This document shows positions 20,771-32,426 of a stretch of 64,000 bases of DNA, piece by piece. The stretch is from Catonia carolina (lineage: Eukaryota > Arthropoda > Insecta > Hemiptera > Achilidae): positions 23,088,419 to 23,152,418 of the forward strand of contig JAQMRL010000003.1 of assembly GCA_035578175.1 (NCBI GenBank), given 5' to 3'. Position 1 is the first letter of the stretch, and the number at the start of each line of letters is the position of its first letter. Below the pieces are notes generated by a model. The model did no database searches. It saw only the letters and a program-made list of their open reading frames with translations, and was not told the origin of the DNA. The translations under genes were made by a program, and so were the position numbers.

Positions 20771-23189
20771 GATTTTTAATATAGCTCAACGGTTGATTAA
20801 GCAGAAGAGCAGCTTCTGACGATGGTTTAGTTCAAAACGTTTTGTACACAGATATTGCTTTGAAGATATTCATCTAACAAGCACCGACCAAAATATCCCA
20901 CTACTCTTGCCTGGGGTGTGTGAACGTTATTCAGTACTCCAGCTGGACTCTTTTGGCATCGCAAGGTAAACATAACTTGTGTAGGTTTATTTGGGTTTGT
21001 CTTACGCCAGAGGTAAAGAGCGCTGTTATCATATCTTGCTCTTTCAAATGAGTAACGCATTTGACAATGTTCGCTACAATAGTTACTGCTGTACAGAACT
21101 GGCAGCATGACCACAACCAATTTAACGTATCTTGTTGTATCCATAATCGCTTGAACTTCCATTAGGCTTGATAGTTACTATAACAACCGCAAAACTACAA
21201 ATTTTGTGCATCATCGACTAATCCACAACTTTATTTTTGTTTTGTCTGAAATTCTAAAAATCATGTAGTTGAAGATTTTAGGAATATGGTAATTGAAAAC
21301 AAAATCGCTTCGAAAATTGTTTAATACGTGTGAATAAAGATAGAAAAGAAAATTTCAATAGAAAAATAAATTGTCTTTTATTTTTAACTGAAACCAGGCA
21401 ATAGTATTTCTACACAAAAATCTGCAATATTTTTATCGAAAAAATCTGAGTGTACACTACTACTAACTGCAACCTCTTGATTCAGCTCTATGTCTTTCCA
21501 AAATATGCCCCCTTTGTCACGTCTAACACATTAGAGATATTACACTATTAAAGATTTTTAAATCAATATATACAGGTATATATATACATATATACCTGTA
21601 AGATAATTTCCCATGCAATTAAAACCCAACGTGCAACAACCTTTGTCAGGAGCTCTTTTGATCTTTCCAATCTGTATCAGCTGTCTGGTTGGATCAAAGA
21701 AGCACTATTCGTACTGTTTAGTTTTTAATGGCTTTTTAACGCTAACATTTTATAATTATACTACTGGAGTCAACTGCCCCCCACCCTACAATAGCTACAA
21801 CAGTGTCATCAACTACACTATTTTGATCATGGTTCATTTAAAATTTTAATGAGGCTGCTTCAGTCCAGCCAACTTTTAGTTCGACCTACCTTGCCGACTG
21901 TAAAAATTTAACAATCATACTAAATCTAAATTCCAATTGTTAAGTACGAAAAGGTTTAAAAAATAAAATGTATCACCAGTTGCACTCTACTGTAGGCCCG
22001 TGTACACGCGGCGCTATCACGAATTGCTTTCAACCTGATTGCTTCCATCAACTTGTCCAGCAAGCCTCAACTCTCTTCAGAGATACTTGGGTATATGTTG
22101 TATTGACATCACCAGCGCTCTCAACATAAACACAGCCTAAACATAAAACCTTCGTATCACACACAAAACTAAATATCCAATAAGATTTGCATACAAAACA
22201 ATTCTCTAGAGTTCGCGGTCCTCCAAAAAAATGAGTTGGCAGTCCGTCAGTTGGTGACCACTCAACAAAAAGGTCAGAAATCATATTGAGTAATTCATTT
22301 TTCTCTCATCTGTAATAAGACCTCGAAATATGTCTAAATAAAACATCGATGCTAAGTTTAGGAAACCTTGTGGATGACGACCCCACACTACTTTTTTCCA
22401 GTAAAACCGTTTTAGAACACTCCTTCAAAATTATACAAACAACCGTGAACGCATTTACGGAATTCTAATGCCGGTACTTGTAATCTACTGTGCCATGATT
22501 GTAGTGTGCCATTAAAACTAATTCTAACTGAAATTTCTGTAGTCGATTCTGACAAAAAAGCTGCACATTACATTAAGGTTTTACTGTATTCCGTTTTATG
22601 AGCCCCCCCCCCCCCAACTTCAAGTTGCGTTATCTGCCTATGGTAAGAATAAACCAATCAGCTTTAACGAAGCTTGCTTAGTGTTAATATGATACAAGTA
22701 GGCTGTATTGTTACGCACAAACGCGAATGCGCTTTCGCACATCTATTAACCGCAATGAATATATTAGTTTATTATATTTCGATAATAATTATAACCTATT
22801 TAACATTGATGAATAGTAATGGCAAATATTACATTGACATCTGTTGAATTGGAAATTAACAGAAATTCAATTAAAGAGCTTTCAACTCAAATTAAATTCA
22901 CTTCAGTACAGTACATTTCAATATATTATATTCAATTAATTTCATATTGTATAAAATCAAAAATATGATTGGTTTCAAATCTGTATGAAGTTACTGGAAT
23001 GTCTTGGTATTTAATTAAATTAATAATCAAATTAATGTAAATTGTTTTTCAACATAATATTAATTAAATATGAAAAAATAATTTATACAATATTTAATTA
23101 ATTTATTGAATTGGAATATCATAATATTATGAATTCATTTTAATGTTCCCAATTTCAAGAAATTATATTTTCTTATATTGTATTTTTAC
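20771..23189. other. Unassigned stretch with a palindrome, a C-run and weak frames
   Basis: A minus frame of 111 codons (20827-21162) is the longest here but shows no motif I recognise and could be chance. A palindrome of 13-bp arms lies at 21571-21600 (TACAGGTATATAT inverted), and a C13 run near 22602-22614. No terminal repeats or gene features found. Confidence 0.35.
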
Positions 23190-24075
23190 ATTCTCTTGCC
23201 CTATATGAATACACATAAAAGGAATTTATTGTTTCCAGGCCTCCGAACCCAAAAAAATATGTTTTTACCGATCGGTCTGTATGCGTGCCAATGGCCTCTG
23301 CGCGCGCGTGCGTGTGTGTGTGTGTGTGTGTGAACTAAAGATCTCAAGACTGGAATGTCGTATGAAATTGAAACTTGGAACTTAAATACCATGAGGGAAT
23401 TTAACACGAACATATTCATCAAATCACCCGGATGTAGTAGTTTATTCGTGCAATTTTGAACTCTTTTACAATTTTTCTTAAAAACGGGTCATACAATTTT
23501 TCTTAAAATTGCCTCATTTACTACACTTCTTGTGTCTATAAGAGGGGGTAAGCGGTATGTCTACTGAAATTCTTGAGGTAAGGACTGTACTTTCGTGGTC
23601 AATTGTTTTTCGTTTAACAATACGGTCTTAATAATATGTAATTTAGAGCAAAAGCGTATAAAAGAAACGTTGTAGAATACTAAAAAACCTACAACTTTCA
23701 ATTCAAGCATTTTTTTCTACAGTGCAAGTTAGCATTAAATAGTGGTTTTCCGTATTTCTCAATGAAATCGTTCAAAAATAGGTTTTTCCTAAGATTGCGG
23801 CCTTAGTGTGAATTTTAAGGGAAAAGGTTTAATAACTAAGGTGTTAAAGAAAATTGCAAAATCTACAACTTTACTTCAATTATTTGTTTCTACTGTGCTT
23901 AGTTTAGCGTCAATTAGTGATTTTCCGAATTTTTAAGTCAAATAGTTGTTGATTTTCATTTCGTTATTCACTCATGATGAAAATTATGTTTTCATGTTTT
24001 TCATTTTACATTGTTATTCATGATTAAAAACAGGTTATATTTTTAATTATTTAGATTGGCAAGAGATTCCATAGC
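23190..24075 (+). mobile_element. HINE/DINE-like element, copy A
   Basis: The left end TTCTCTTGCCCTATATGAAT and the right end TTGGCAAGAGATT are degenerate forms of the subterminal inverted repeat ACTTTCTCTTGCC / GGCAAGAGAAAGT seen in copies B and D. Shared internal blocks are the CCGAACCCAAAAAAAT block, a (CG)n(TG)n microsatellite (23300-23332), CATCAAATC...AGTAGTTTATTCG, and TAGTTTAGCGT...GTGATTTTCCG. The last block occurs twice. The 3' hairpin is not preserved. Non-coding; the 73-aa frame through the TG repeat is an artefact. Confidence 0.65.
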
Positions 24076-25571
24076 GATGACAACAACTCCAACGAACTTT
24101 TTTTTAATGTATTTCGACCTGATTAATAAAAGTTTATCAAGTGTAAGGAATGGATGAGTATCTATATGAATATAATGAAAATGATGTTTTAATACGTTAA
24201 TCTTAATCAATATTACCTTTTGTGCTTTTTATGAAATTACGTACGCTGTTTGAATAGAAAAAATATGTTATGGCATAACACAGGAGTGTTTATAAAATAA
24301 ATCAAAATCTCTGAAAGGAAACTTTTTGCTGTCATTTTTAATTAATTATTTTCTAAGTATAATTCTTTTAATTGGATAGTATTATCAAAAAATTTGTTTA
24401 TCAATGTCCTTTGTAATAATTATTTTTGGATTTTACATTTTTACGCCTTCTACTTTCCAATTCTCGTGAAGAACGTGAGAAAGTCACGTTTCTTGATTAT
24501 ATCAAACAAAAAATAATGAGGAGTGTTCTATCCCAATGTTGACTTAATTGTTTATCTAAATGTAAATTGATTAAAAAAAGTACTGTAACAAATCAACTCT
24601 TAAGTTTTTTTAAGTTTCCTTTATAAAAATGTATTTTTTTTTAAATAGAAAACGTCGACTTTATGTAAACAAAAACGATTTTTTTAAACGGGGTCTGCCT
24701 TCTGCCATGGCAAAAAAAACTTTATGGTCATTTTTGGGTATTGTGTTATCGTTGTAGAGAAAAATTTTCTGAACAAAATGGTATATTCATTTTATTTGTA
24801 GCATTTCCCAAAGTATTATAAAATATAAAACAGTAAGCAGTGGTATGGCAATCAACAGCAGTTTTTACACAAAAAATCGCGCTTTTCAACCTTCACAAAC
24901 TCTCGCAATACTTAACGTATTTTGATGAAGTTTAGTTTGAATAAAATGGAATTTATTTACTTTTAGTTCCAATATCTGTTACAGACTGCGTTGTTATATT
25001 CGTACATAACAATTTACAACATACATCTTATTTAGTTGGCATTGGTGTTTACATTTTTAAGTTTTTGTTTGTGTCTGATTGAGTTTGTGAACCATACCAC
25101 CGCTATTGGAGTCAACTGTCATTTTATGACCGAATCATTTTTTTTCAAGAAGTTTGATACTTTACAGATGATTAAAATGGCGTTTTTCAACACGTTATCA
25201 TGAAAAACCGAAGTAAATTTTTAGATCTCGATCATTGAGGGCCTTAATAGTAAATAATATTCTTTCTTATAAACTCTACCTAAGGATTAATCTTCATACT
25301 TTTTACTATACTTTATTCATACTAAGTCGATAGAAATGCACGTGGCTTTAGAACGGGAGCGTCGGTTCACAGGCGGCTGTTTTATAAAAAAATCTATTTG
25401 TAGCAGACGTCTACTATGTGGGTTAAATGATAAAATTATAAAAAAACAACGATTATTTCGTCCATTTGTATCAGGAAATGCACGGTTTCGTTGTTATTTG
25501 TGTATTGATACACGTCTTTCGGAGTTTAAAAATAAATTTGTAAACTTACCAATTTTTTTATGTAGATTGTG
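24076..25571. other. A/T-rich stretch without recognised features
   Basis: No repeat ends, arrays or motif-bearing frames seen. The 86-aa frame at 25336-25596 is basic and Cys-containing but runs into the adjacent tandem array and is not supported. Confidence 0.4.
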
Positions 25572-25900
25572 TAGCACTGTTTTATGTTTCAAATGATTTG
25601 TAGTTATTTATCTTTAATTTTATGTATTTTAAATATCTGTTGGTTGATTTTTTTAGCGGTGTTTTTATGTTTCAAATGTTTTATAGTTATTTATCTTTAA
25701 TTTTATGTATTTTAAAAGTCTGCAGGTTGATTTTGTAGCAGTGTTTTTTTTATGTTTCAAATGTTTTGTAGATATTTGTCTTTAATTTTATGTAATTTAA
25801 AAGTCTGCAGGTTGATTGTTTAGCGGTAATTTTATGTTTCAAATGTCCTGTAGTTATCTTTATTTAATTTTATGTATTTTAAAAGTCTGTAGGTTGATGG
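25572..25900. repeat. Tandem repeat, four units of about 82 bp
   Basis: Units begin at TAGCACTG (25572), TAGCGGTG (25654), TAGCAGTG (25736) and TAGCGGTA (25821). Each contains TTATGTTTCAAATG, TTTAATTTTATGTA and TCTGCAGGTTGAT. Periods are 82, 82 and 85 bp. Not coding. Confidence 0.9.
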
Positions 25901-27903
25901 CGTGGCTAGTAATGCGCAAATAACCAATTTTGTCCAAAAATGCTCAGTCGTCATCTTTGTTTCGGGAAATTTAACCTAAGTTTTATTGAAGAGCATTTGA
26001 TATCGTTTAGGAGGGAAAACTAACACATTACATGACAATTTGGGATTTGGGGATGCACGGTAATTGCACCTGGCGCGTGGACTATTACCATAAATCACAT
26101 AAAGGTGATAAAAAGGGAATCGAATGAGAACATCCCAGCTGCCGGCAACATCGATATTTTTAATTATTTAAGTTTTCAGATAAAAGAATCCGAGGATAGT
26201 TTTCTGTCCTCATATTTTGCATACTCAAATATCTTTGCCACCGGGTCTAATGCTGGGAATTACTAGATCACGTGAACACTGCAAGAGTCATTGGCCGGAG
26301 CAGTTATCCTCGTGAACTGCTTATTCTCAATACGCAGTTAAATAAAACAAACAGTGAACGTTTTTTTTAAAGATTTATTTAGGCATCGCCTGTACAAAAC
26401 ATTGGTCAAATGACACCTTAAAAATTATGAAAAAAGGTGAACCGTACTGGTTGAGATTTGAGTAAGAACTGTGTGAAAAGGGTGTCATTCGTTTTCTAAG
26501 AAATTTTTCTTATCTTAAACTTAGATTAAACTTTAACAAGCTACCTTATATTAATTTATGAACTGTAATAACAAACCTTAACTATATCTACTTTATTACC
26601 TGTAGACTAAACATAAACATATAACTACTCGATGAACAAAAATCAGTATGAAATGTAATAACTGGAAGCTACAATATTACACAAGGCTAAACTGTTAACT
26701 TATTACAATTTTTTAATATTTTATGATACCAAAAATGTATAATTATTTATGAATATATCTTAACTGCTATTAAAATAAAATTTTAAAATCCTTAGCGTAA
26801 TAGATTTTGTAAAAATATTAGAAGTAAATCATAAAAGAACAAAAAATGTTATTTATGAAATAAAATAGAAGCATTCGTCGTGTCTTATTGAGAGGAAAAA
26901 ATACAGATACGAGCGGTGAAAGTGGGCAAGATGAACTTTCAAAAGATTCCATAATTCAAGTAGAGGACAGAAAACCACTCTTCCCTACTTACACACACCC
27001 ACACAAACACAACAAACGTAAAAACGGCATTCACTGTCCGCTCCTAACGAGACAAATATATTGGAGGCTACATTTTTGCTGTCCACTTTCCACCTCTCGT
27101 TGCTGTCCACTCGTTTTTCCTCTTATTTTTTTCTTAAAAACACGTCGTAAAAACGTCTGTTAATTTCCTGGACTGAAATTGGGCTTATCTTTTAACAATA
27201 GCCTATTTCTGACAAAAATATAATTAGATGTTTCTCTCTTTGCTTTATATATATTTTTTTTGAATTGAGATACTTTATGTACTTGTGTACGATTTATTAT
27301 TTTTTTTATTACAACAAAGGCATCGATGAACTTTAATATATTTCGGTACGTAGACTACTTGATAATTAGATTTAATCTTCACATAATTTATTGCAACTGT
27401 TCGTCTGTATTATTATAAAACTCCACCTATAACCAAAAATTATATTGATTTTAATTCCAAAAAAATATTTAACTTATACTGTTAAATGCACATTTATAGT
27501 TCTATTCTACCATTAGTTCTTTTTTCTGAAACATTCCCGGATTTAAGACCTACATTACAAATCTATGGTAGTCGTGAGACTTTTATACATTCACCAAAAA
27601 TTCCTTTTGTTTCAAATTTCTTGTTATTTTTTTTTTTAATATTGCCAAGTTGGCAACGGCACTCCTAAAAACTAAGCACTAAATCCATAAATAAATAAAT
27701 AAATAAATAAATTTTATTGTGACGGAAAGTAATGTAGCTACATGATACCTATGTCAAATCAAAATAATGTAATAAAATAAATAATCATAAAAATAATATG
27801 CATTATATATGACAATTCAAAATGTTTGGGATAGATCGATCGTTTACATAGTATATTAAAAACTTACCGTTCAACTTAATAATATTTGCATTGAACAGTT
27901 ACC
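25901..27903. other. A/T-rich stretch with an AAAT microsatellite
   Basis: (AAAT)n runs at 27687-27712. A 91-aa plus frame (26888-27163) has no recognised motif. ATTTTAACACT at 27904-27914 is the left target duplication of the LINE. Confidence 0.4.
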
Positions 27904-27914
27904 ATTTTAACACT

Positions 27915-29141
27915 CTTCTTCTTCATGTAGCATCTCCATTACGAAGGTGTGCTAGCATCATGGCAATCCTGACCTTGGAAACTGTAGCTCTAAATAGATC
28001 GATAGATGACAAATTAAACCACTCTCGCAGGTTCCGTAGCCAGGAGGTTCTTCTTCTTCCAACCGATCGTTTGCCCATAATCTTTCCCTGGATGACAAGA
28101 TGAAGGATTTCATATTTTGGACCTCTCAAGACATGGCCGAGGTACACCAGCTTTCTCTTCTTGATTTCGATCATCACTTCCATTCCCTTCTGCATCCTCC
28201 TTAGGACTTCCATGTTTGTGACTCTCTCTGTCCAAGATATTTTGTGCATCCTTCTGTAAACCCACATCTCAAAGGCCTCAAGTCTTCGTTCACATTGCCT
28301 ATTGGTAGTCCAGGCCTCTGCACCATAGTATACCACCGGAAAGATGTAACGCCTCAGCACACGAATTCTCAAGTCCAGACTCAGATTGTGGTTGCACAGC
28401 ATCCTCTTCATTTTCACAAATGCGGCCCGGGCTCTCTCTATGCGGATTTTGATCTCAGTAGAGTAATCAAGGTTACTGTTCACCGTCATACCAAGATAGC
28501 TGTACTTCATAACTCTTTCCAACTGCTCTCCCTCCACATACAGGTGTTCGTCATGTGGGACCACATTCTTGGTGATGACCATGCACTTTCTCTTCCTTGT
28601 GTTGAGGGTGAGACCAAAATGTTGGCTGGCTTCAACAACCTTATTCAGGAGTTCCTGGAGATCCTGCATTGTTTCAGCCAGCAAGACTGTATCATCTGCA
28701 TAACGTAAGTTGTTGAGACGTATGCCATTCACCCGAACTCCTCCAACCTCCGTGTCAAGGGCTTGTCTGAAAATTTCTTCAGAATAAATGTTGAAGAGAA
28801 GTGGAGAGAGCACACAGCCCTGCCTAACACCCCGTTTGATGTCCACTGGGTTAGTAAAGGCATCCTGCACGCGAACAGTTGCTGTCTGGTTGAAGTACAG
28901 GTTGACAATTATTCGGATATCTCTCGAGTCAATATTTTTACGTTTCAACACTTCTATCAGTTGGTTGTGCCTGACTTTATCAAATGCTTTATTATAATCA
29001 ATAAAACATGCATATATGTCCTGGTTAACATCCATACAACGCTGCATGAGGACATTGTAAGCAAACAGCGCATCTCGCGTACTGAATCCATTTCTGAAAC
29101 CAAACTGTGTGTCTGAGATATCTTCTTCCAGCTGGAAGAAG
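27915..29141 (-). mobile_element. 5'-truncated non-LTR retrotransposon (RTE-like LINE), 1227 bp
   Basis: The insertion is delimited by a perfect 11-bp target duplication ATTTTAACACT (27904-27914 and 29142-29152). On the sense strand its 3' end is the stop codon run straight into a short GAA repeat (TGAAGAAGAAG), with virtually no 3' untranslated region. The 5' end breaks inside the RT domain, as expected for incomplete target-primed reverse transcription. The perfect duplication and intact frame indicate a young copy. RTE-type assignment rests on the protein style and the short trimer tail; I am not certain of the clade. Confidence 0.9.
27923..29141 (-). pseudogene. LINE reverse transcriptase, C-terminal two thirds, open frame
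   Basis: About 405 residues read without interruption from SDTQFGFRNGFSTRDALF through CFIDYNKAFDKVRH (catalytic Asp), GVRQGCVLSPLLFN, RYADDTVLLAE (YADD box) and LTLNTRKRKCMVI to the C-terminal domain YLGMTVNSNLDYSTEI, YGAEAWTTNRQCERRLEAFE and GHVLRGPKYEIL...GRRRTSWLRNL. The frame stays open for 55 more codons upstream of the insertion edge (to 29308), but that part is flanking DNA and not element sequence. The APE-type endonuclease and RT N-terminus are missing, so the copy cannot move by itself even though its RT core residues are intact. Plus-strand frames at 28244-28708 and 28763-29116 are shadows. Confidence 0.9.
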
Positions 29142-29152
29142 ATTTTAACACT

Positions 29153-29734
29153 AATGAAACATAATTGATAAAAAGTAGGCATAATTATATGACAGAAAAA
29201 GTTATCACAGTTTTTTATACATTTTAAACATATATTTGAATAAAATAAATGATTCTCAATTAAATTTAAAAAAATAGGAATAATAAAAATAAAAATATAA
29301 AATTGCAATTGTAAAAAGAAAGTTGTTTTTGTTTTATATTTTTCATGTTTAACTTATTTATTTAAGGTCGCATCAATAATCAGTCATTAGCGACTACAAC
29401 TACATAAAAATTACTTTACAAAACATTGATTATAAAAACAATAGCGTCAACAATTTATATAAAAATATCATACTGGGTAAACATTAGAATAAGCGAAGAT
29501 TCTGAAATACAAAATAATTAACAAACGTTTTCATTACGTAAGAAATAACAAAGAACTACCAAAAAAAGAAACCATTTAATATAAACTGAACAAAAAAGCT
29601 AAATAGTAAATAGTTTATTTACAAAAACAGTATTTTTAAAATTAAATTCAGTAGAATTTTTATGATGCTTCCAGCACAACTTCAGCACGCAAACTCACAG
29701 TTCTCCAGTGAAGATTTTAAGACACTTTAAAATA
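29153..29734. other. A/T-rich stretch with a SINE tail fragment
   Basis: Positions 29362-29402 (GTCGCATCAATAATCAGTC, ATTAGCGACTAC) match the tail end of SINE family 1 at 32001-32034 in the same orientation. The tRNA-like head is missing. Nothing else recognised. Confidence 0.5.
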
Positions 29735-30688
29735 TAGGATGATTCAAAAAGAGCGCCGGTTTTGATATATCAAATTAAGAGATTTAATTTATTGAAAAAC
29801 TGAAAATAAATACATCAACAAGTTCATCTTACCTTCCGATTTCATGTATGAAAAATGATGTCATGCATGTGTCCTCCTCTACTGCGCTGGCACGCATCAA
29901 CTCTGTCCATGAAATTGAATATTACTGCACGACAAGTTTCGACTTCCATTTGCCCGATAACCCATCGAATTTCCTCCTTCAAGTCATTGATGTTTCGGGG
30001 TTTATTGGCATACACCAATGACTTCAGATGACCCCAAAGATGAAAGTCACAAGGCGTCAAGTCACACGACCTTGGTGGCCATTGATGGTCGGAATTACGA
30101 GAAATGATGCGATCCTGGAACCGTTCACGGAGCAACAACATTGTTTCTCGTGCAGCAACTGAATTTTATACGGGTGATATTGGAGATCGTACCGAAGAAT
30201 TCTCCGTACAGAAGAACATCGTAAACCCAATTGTTGAGAACGGCGACGTATTGATTTTGCTGGGCTAACAGCCACACTGTCACGAACCAACGCAACGTTC
30301 TGCTCAGTTCGGCCAGAACGACGACGTCCAGAACTTTTAAGGTCGACTGTTGAACCCGTCTCAAAAAACTTTTTCATGAGCCTGCGAACTGTTGATTCAT
30401 TCGGTGCTTCATTACGTCTTAGAGTACCGCGAAGTCACCTGACAGTAGCCGCATAACTCTCTCCACTCTGGTAAAATGTTTTGACGATTAACACTCGTTG
30501 TGCAATAGTAAACTTCTCCATGGTTAGACACAGACTGCGAGAGTACTACACTGCGAACAAGAGAAACTACAACTGAATCGTCAATCGGAATGTTCTCCGA
30601 AATAGATATGAGGTCTAACAATGTTGCCAACCGATAAACAAAAATTTACCAGCCGTTTAAAAACCGGCGCTCTTTTTGAATCACCCGT
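29735..30688 (-). mobile_element. Internally deleted mariner-type element with both terminal repeats (954 bp)
   Basis: The left terminus TAGGATGATTCAAAAAGAGC and the right terminus, read inward, ACGGGTGATTCAAAAAGAGC are inverted repeats. Both continue with GCCGGTTTT, giving about 29 bp. TA dinucleotides flank both ends (29733-29734 and 30689-30690), the Tc1/mariner target duplication. The transposase inside has lost its catalytic middle. Likely mobilised in trans, if at all. Confidence 0.85.
29842..30521 (-). pseudogene. Mariner-type transposase with deleted catalytic core
   Basis: The start is ATG at 30521 (MEKFTIAQRVLIVKTFYQSG). An in-frame TGA follows the 30th codon or so (near 30432). 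The frame then continues through PNESTVRRLMKKFFETGS and SIRRRSQQLGLRCSSVRRI to HPYKIQLLHE near 30140. There a deletion removes the region that would hold the first two catalytic Asp residues. The frame resumes (29842-30141) with RFQDRIISRNSDHQWPPRSC, then DLTPCDFHLWG and a C-terminal tail (DVCQ-like RVDACQRSRGGHMHDIIF). Related in layout to the relic at 4497-5471 but clearly a different lineage. Non-functional. Confidence 0.85.
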
Positions 30689-30690
30689 TA

Positions 30691-31990
30691 CTACTAACCA
30701 GATATTACAAACAACCAGTTATTATTAACAAAAGAATATTTTACGTGCTCCTGTCAACGAATCAAAAATATGATCCCATTACGTGGAAACTAATGCGCCA
30801 CCCAATAATCGAATCTGTGATGTGATTTATAAAAGATTAATTCAACTCTTAGATACTAAATTTATTTTATTGGAAATTATGAACTATTGAAGTTCTGAAA
30901 CTGTAATTTATTTTATACATAAAATAGAGTATTTTCCGTTAATTAATTTTATTTATTTATTTTATTATCATTGTTACATACTCATCCGATAATAAGAATG
31001 ATAATTTGCGAAAATGTAGATTTATTCATTCGTTAAACATTTTTTTGGGGGAAAACTCAATAAAATTCCAAGCCTTTATGATCTGATCGAATGGAAAGCT
31101 TACATAACAAACCAGGAAACATTGCCTGTAGGTTACTGAAATGGTTTCCTCTTATCGCATCCCTTCCATTTCAACCCTGACAATGTTCCCCCAAAACCCA
31201 CATGCATCTGATGATAGATGAACCGTCAGAAGGATTGGACTCCCGGGATTGAATCGTTCATTCTAATTTTTTTTTACCAGAGTTCGTTTTTGTTCATATA
31301 TAAATGTTTATGTACAAATATCCTTGTTTTTCTGTTGCCTTCACCCGCAAACTAACTGAATCGCCCGAAAAATCAATTCATGGTCATCCTGTATGATACT
31401 CAGCTTCAATGATTTTGTTCAATTTTTAACAGTAGGCTATAAAATAAAAATGGTTTTATGTTTTACATACATTTACGGTAAATTTGCTAATAAATGTCAC
31501 AGGTTAATAATATATTACACAAAATTTTATATTGGTACAATAGAAAAGTATATTTGTAGGTTTATAGCGTAGGTTGCAATTCACTTTCACGAAAATAATT
31601 TTTATGTTGTTTTTCAAAAATGATTTCTGGCTTCTAAAATCTGAAATGACTCCCGAAATGAGCTGTGAAATGAAGTGAAAGTGTGACAAAAATTTGTTCA
31701 AGTACAAAGAACAATAAAAAAAATTAATAACTTACCTACAAAAAAGTGTATTATAACACTAAACACAACAAAACACCTTATAATAGCCAAAACAATGTAC
31801 TTTTTCACCGCAAAAACAAACTAAATGAATTTTATCCTATCTCTGTTAAGTAACAATGAAAACATTCATTGTTAAGTTGAATAGCTTAACAAGAATTAGG
31901 TGCTTGATTTTACAAAAATTACTTCTTTGTTTAAAAAATCTCTTTTCGTACGTAAAATATAACTTTTTATTGAAAACAAACACCTTTTTT
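30691..31990. other. A/T-rich stretch without recognised features
   Basis: No element ends, arrays or motif-bearing frames found. The tRNA B-box-like GGGATTGAATCG near 31238 is too degenerate to call. Confidence 0.4.
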
Positions 31991-32000
31991 AAAATTTAAA

Positions 32001-32152
32001 GTCGCATTAACAGCTTGGTAATTAGCGACTACGGTGGGTTAAGAAAGTGGAAAAGTTGGTTTTAGTACGTAATAATTTCCAAACCTTAGCTGGGAATCGA
32101 ACCTGGGATCTCTGTTTAGTAGCCTAGCGCGTTAACCAATACCAGTAAGGCA
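32001..32152 (-). mobile_element. tRNA-derived SINE, family 1, second copy
   Basis: On the minus strand the head contains a worn A box (TTACTGGTATTGGTTAACGC), a B box AGGTTCGATTCCC, then GGAAATTATTACxTAC and the tail ACCCACCGTAGTCGCTAAT, in the same order as 6409-6574. Divergence is substantial, especially in the A box, so this is an older copy. Confidence 0.7.
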
Positions 32153-32174
32153 AGTTAAGGGCTGCACAAGAGAG

Positions 32175-32396
32175 GATCGCATTCGTAATGAAGTAATAAG
32201 GAATGAATGCGGTGCCCAACCATTGTTGAACACTATAAGGACATACAAAGAAAAGTGGTCAGAGCATGTGTTAAGAATGTCCCAAGATCGCCTTCCATTA
32301 AATGCATTGATCCATAATCCGACAGGTAAAAGATGTATTGGTAGACCGAGGAAGAGATGGACGCCGGAACAGGCTAACGCACAGCCTAATCCATGA
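32175..32396 (+). pseudogene. LINE reverse transcriptase C-terminus with GAC-repeat tail
   Basis: The frame reads DRIRNEVIRNECGAQ, TIRTYKEKWSEHVLRM and GKRCIGRPRKRW, then stop (TGA, 32394-32396). It matches the 'W..H..RM...GRPR.RW' end of endonuclease-reverse transcriptase polyproteins of non-LTR elements. The stop is followed at once by (GAC)n to 32416, like the GAA tail of the LINE at 27915. No RT catalytic motif remains. Neighbouring frames show no continuation upstream. Confidence 0.75.
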
Positions 32397-32426
32397 AGAC
32401 GACGACGACGACGACGAAAATTTAAA

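Larger units (their letters stand above)
32001..32416 (+). mobile_element. Composite insertion: inverted SINE plus LINE 3' end with GAC tail
   Basis: A 10-bp direct repeat AAAATTTAAA (31991-32000 and 32417-32426) flanks a unit made of two parts. First comes an antisense family-1 SINE (32001 to about 32152), then a sense LINE C-terminal coding fragment (32175-32396) ending in a GAC repeat. The flanks are A/T-rich, so the duplication could be coincidental, but it fits both edges exactly. The parts share no spacer with element-like ends between them. Confidence 0.55.

Noticed and set aside
20827..21162. 111-aa minus frame
   Set aside because: No motif, no repeat support and no neighbouring exon signals recognised. 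It was left as unassigned rather than called a gene.
25572..25900. CRISPR-like array
   Set aside because: The repeat units are contiguous 82-bp tandem copies with no unique spacers, in a eukaryotic genome.
29142..29308. N-terminal 55 codons of the long minus frame starting at 29308
   Set aside because: They lie outside the LINE, beyond the 29142-29152 target duplication. The frame is open there only because the DNA is A/T-rich and happens to lack stops.
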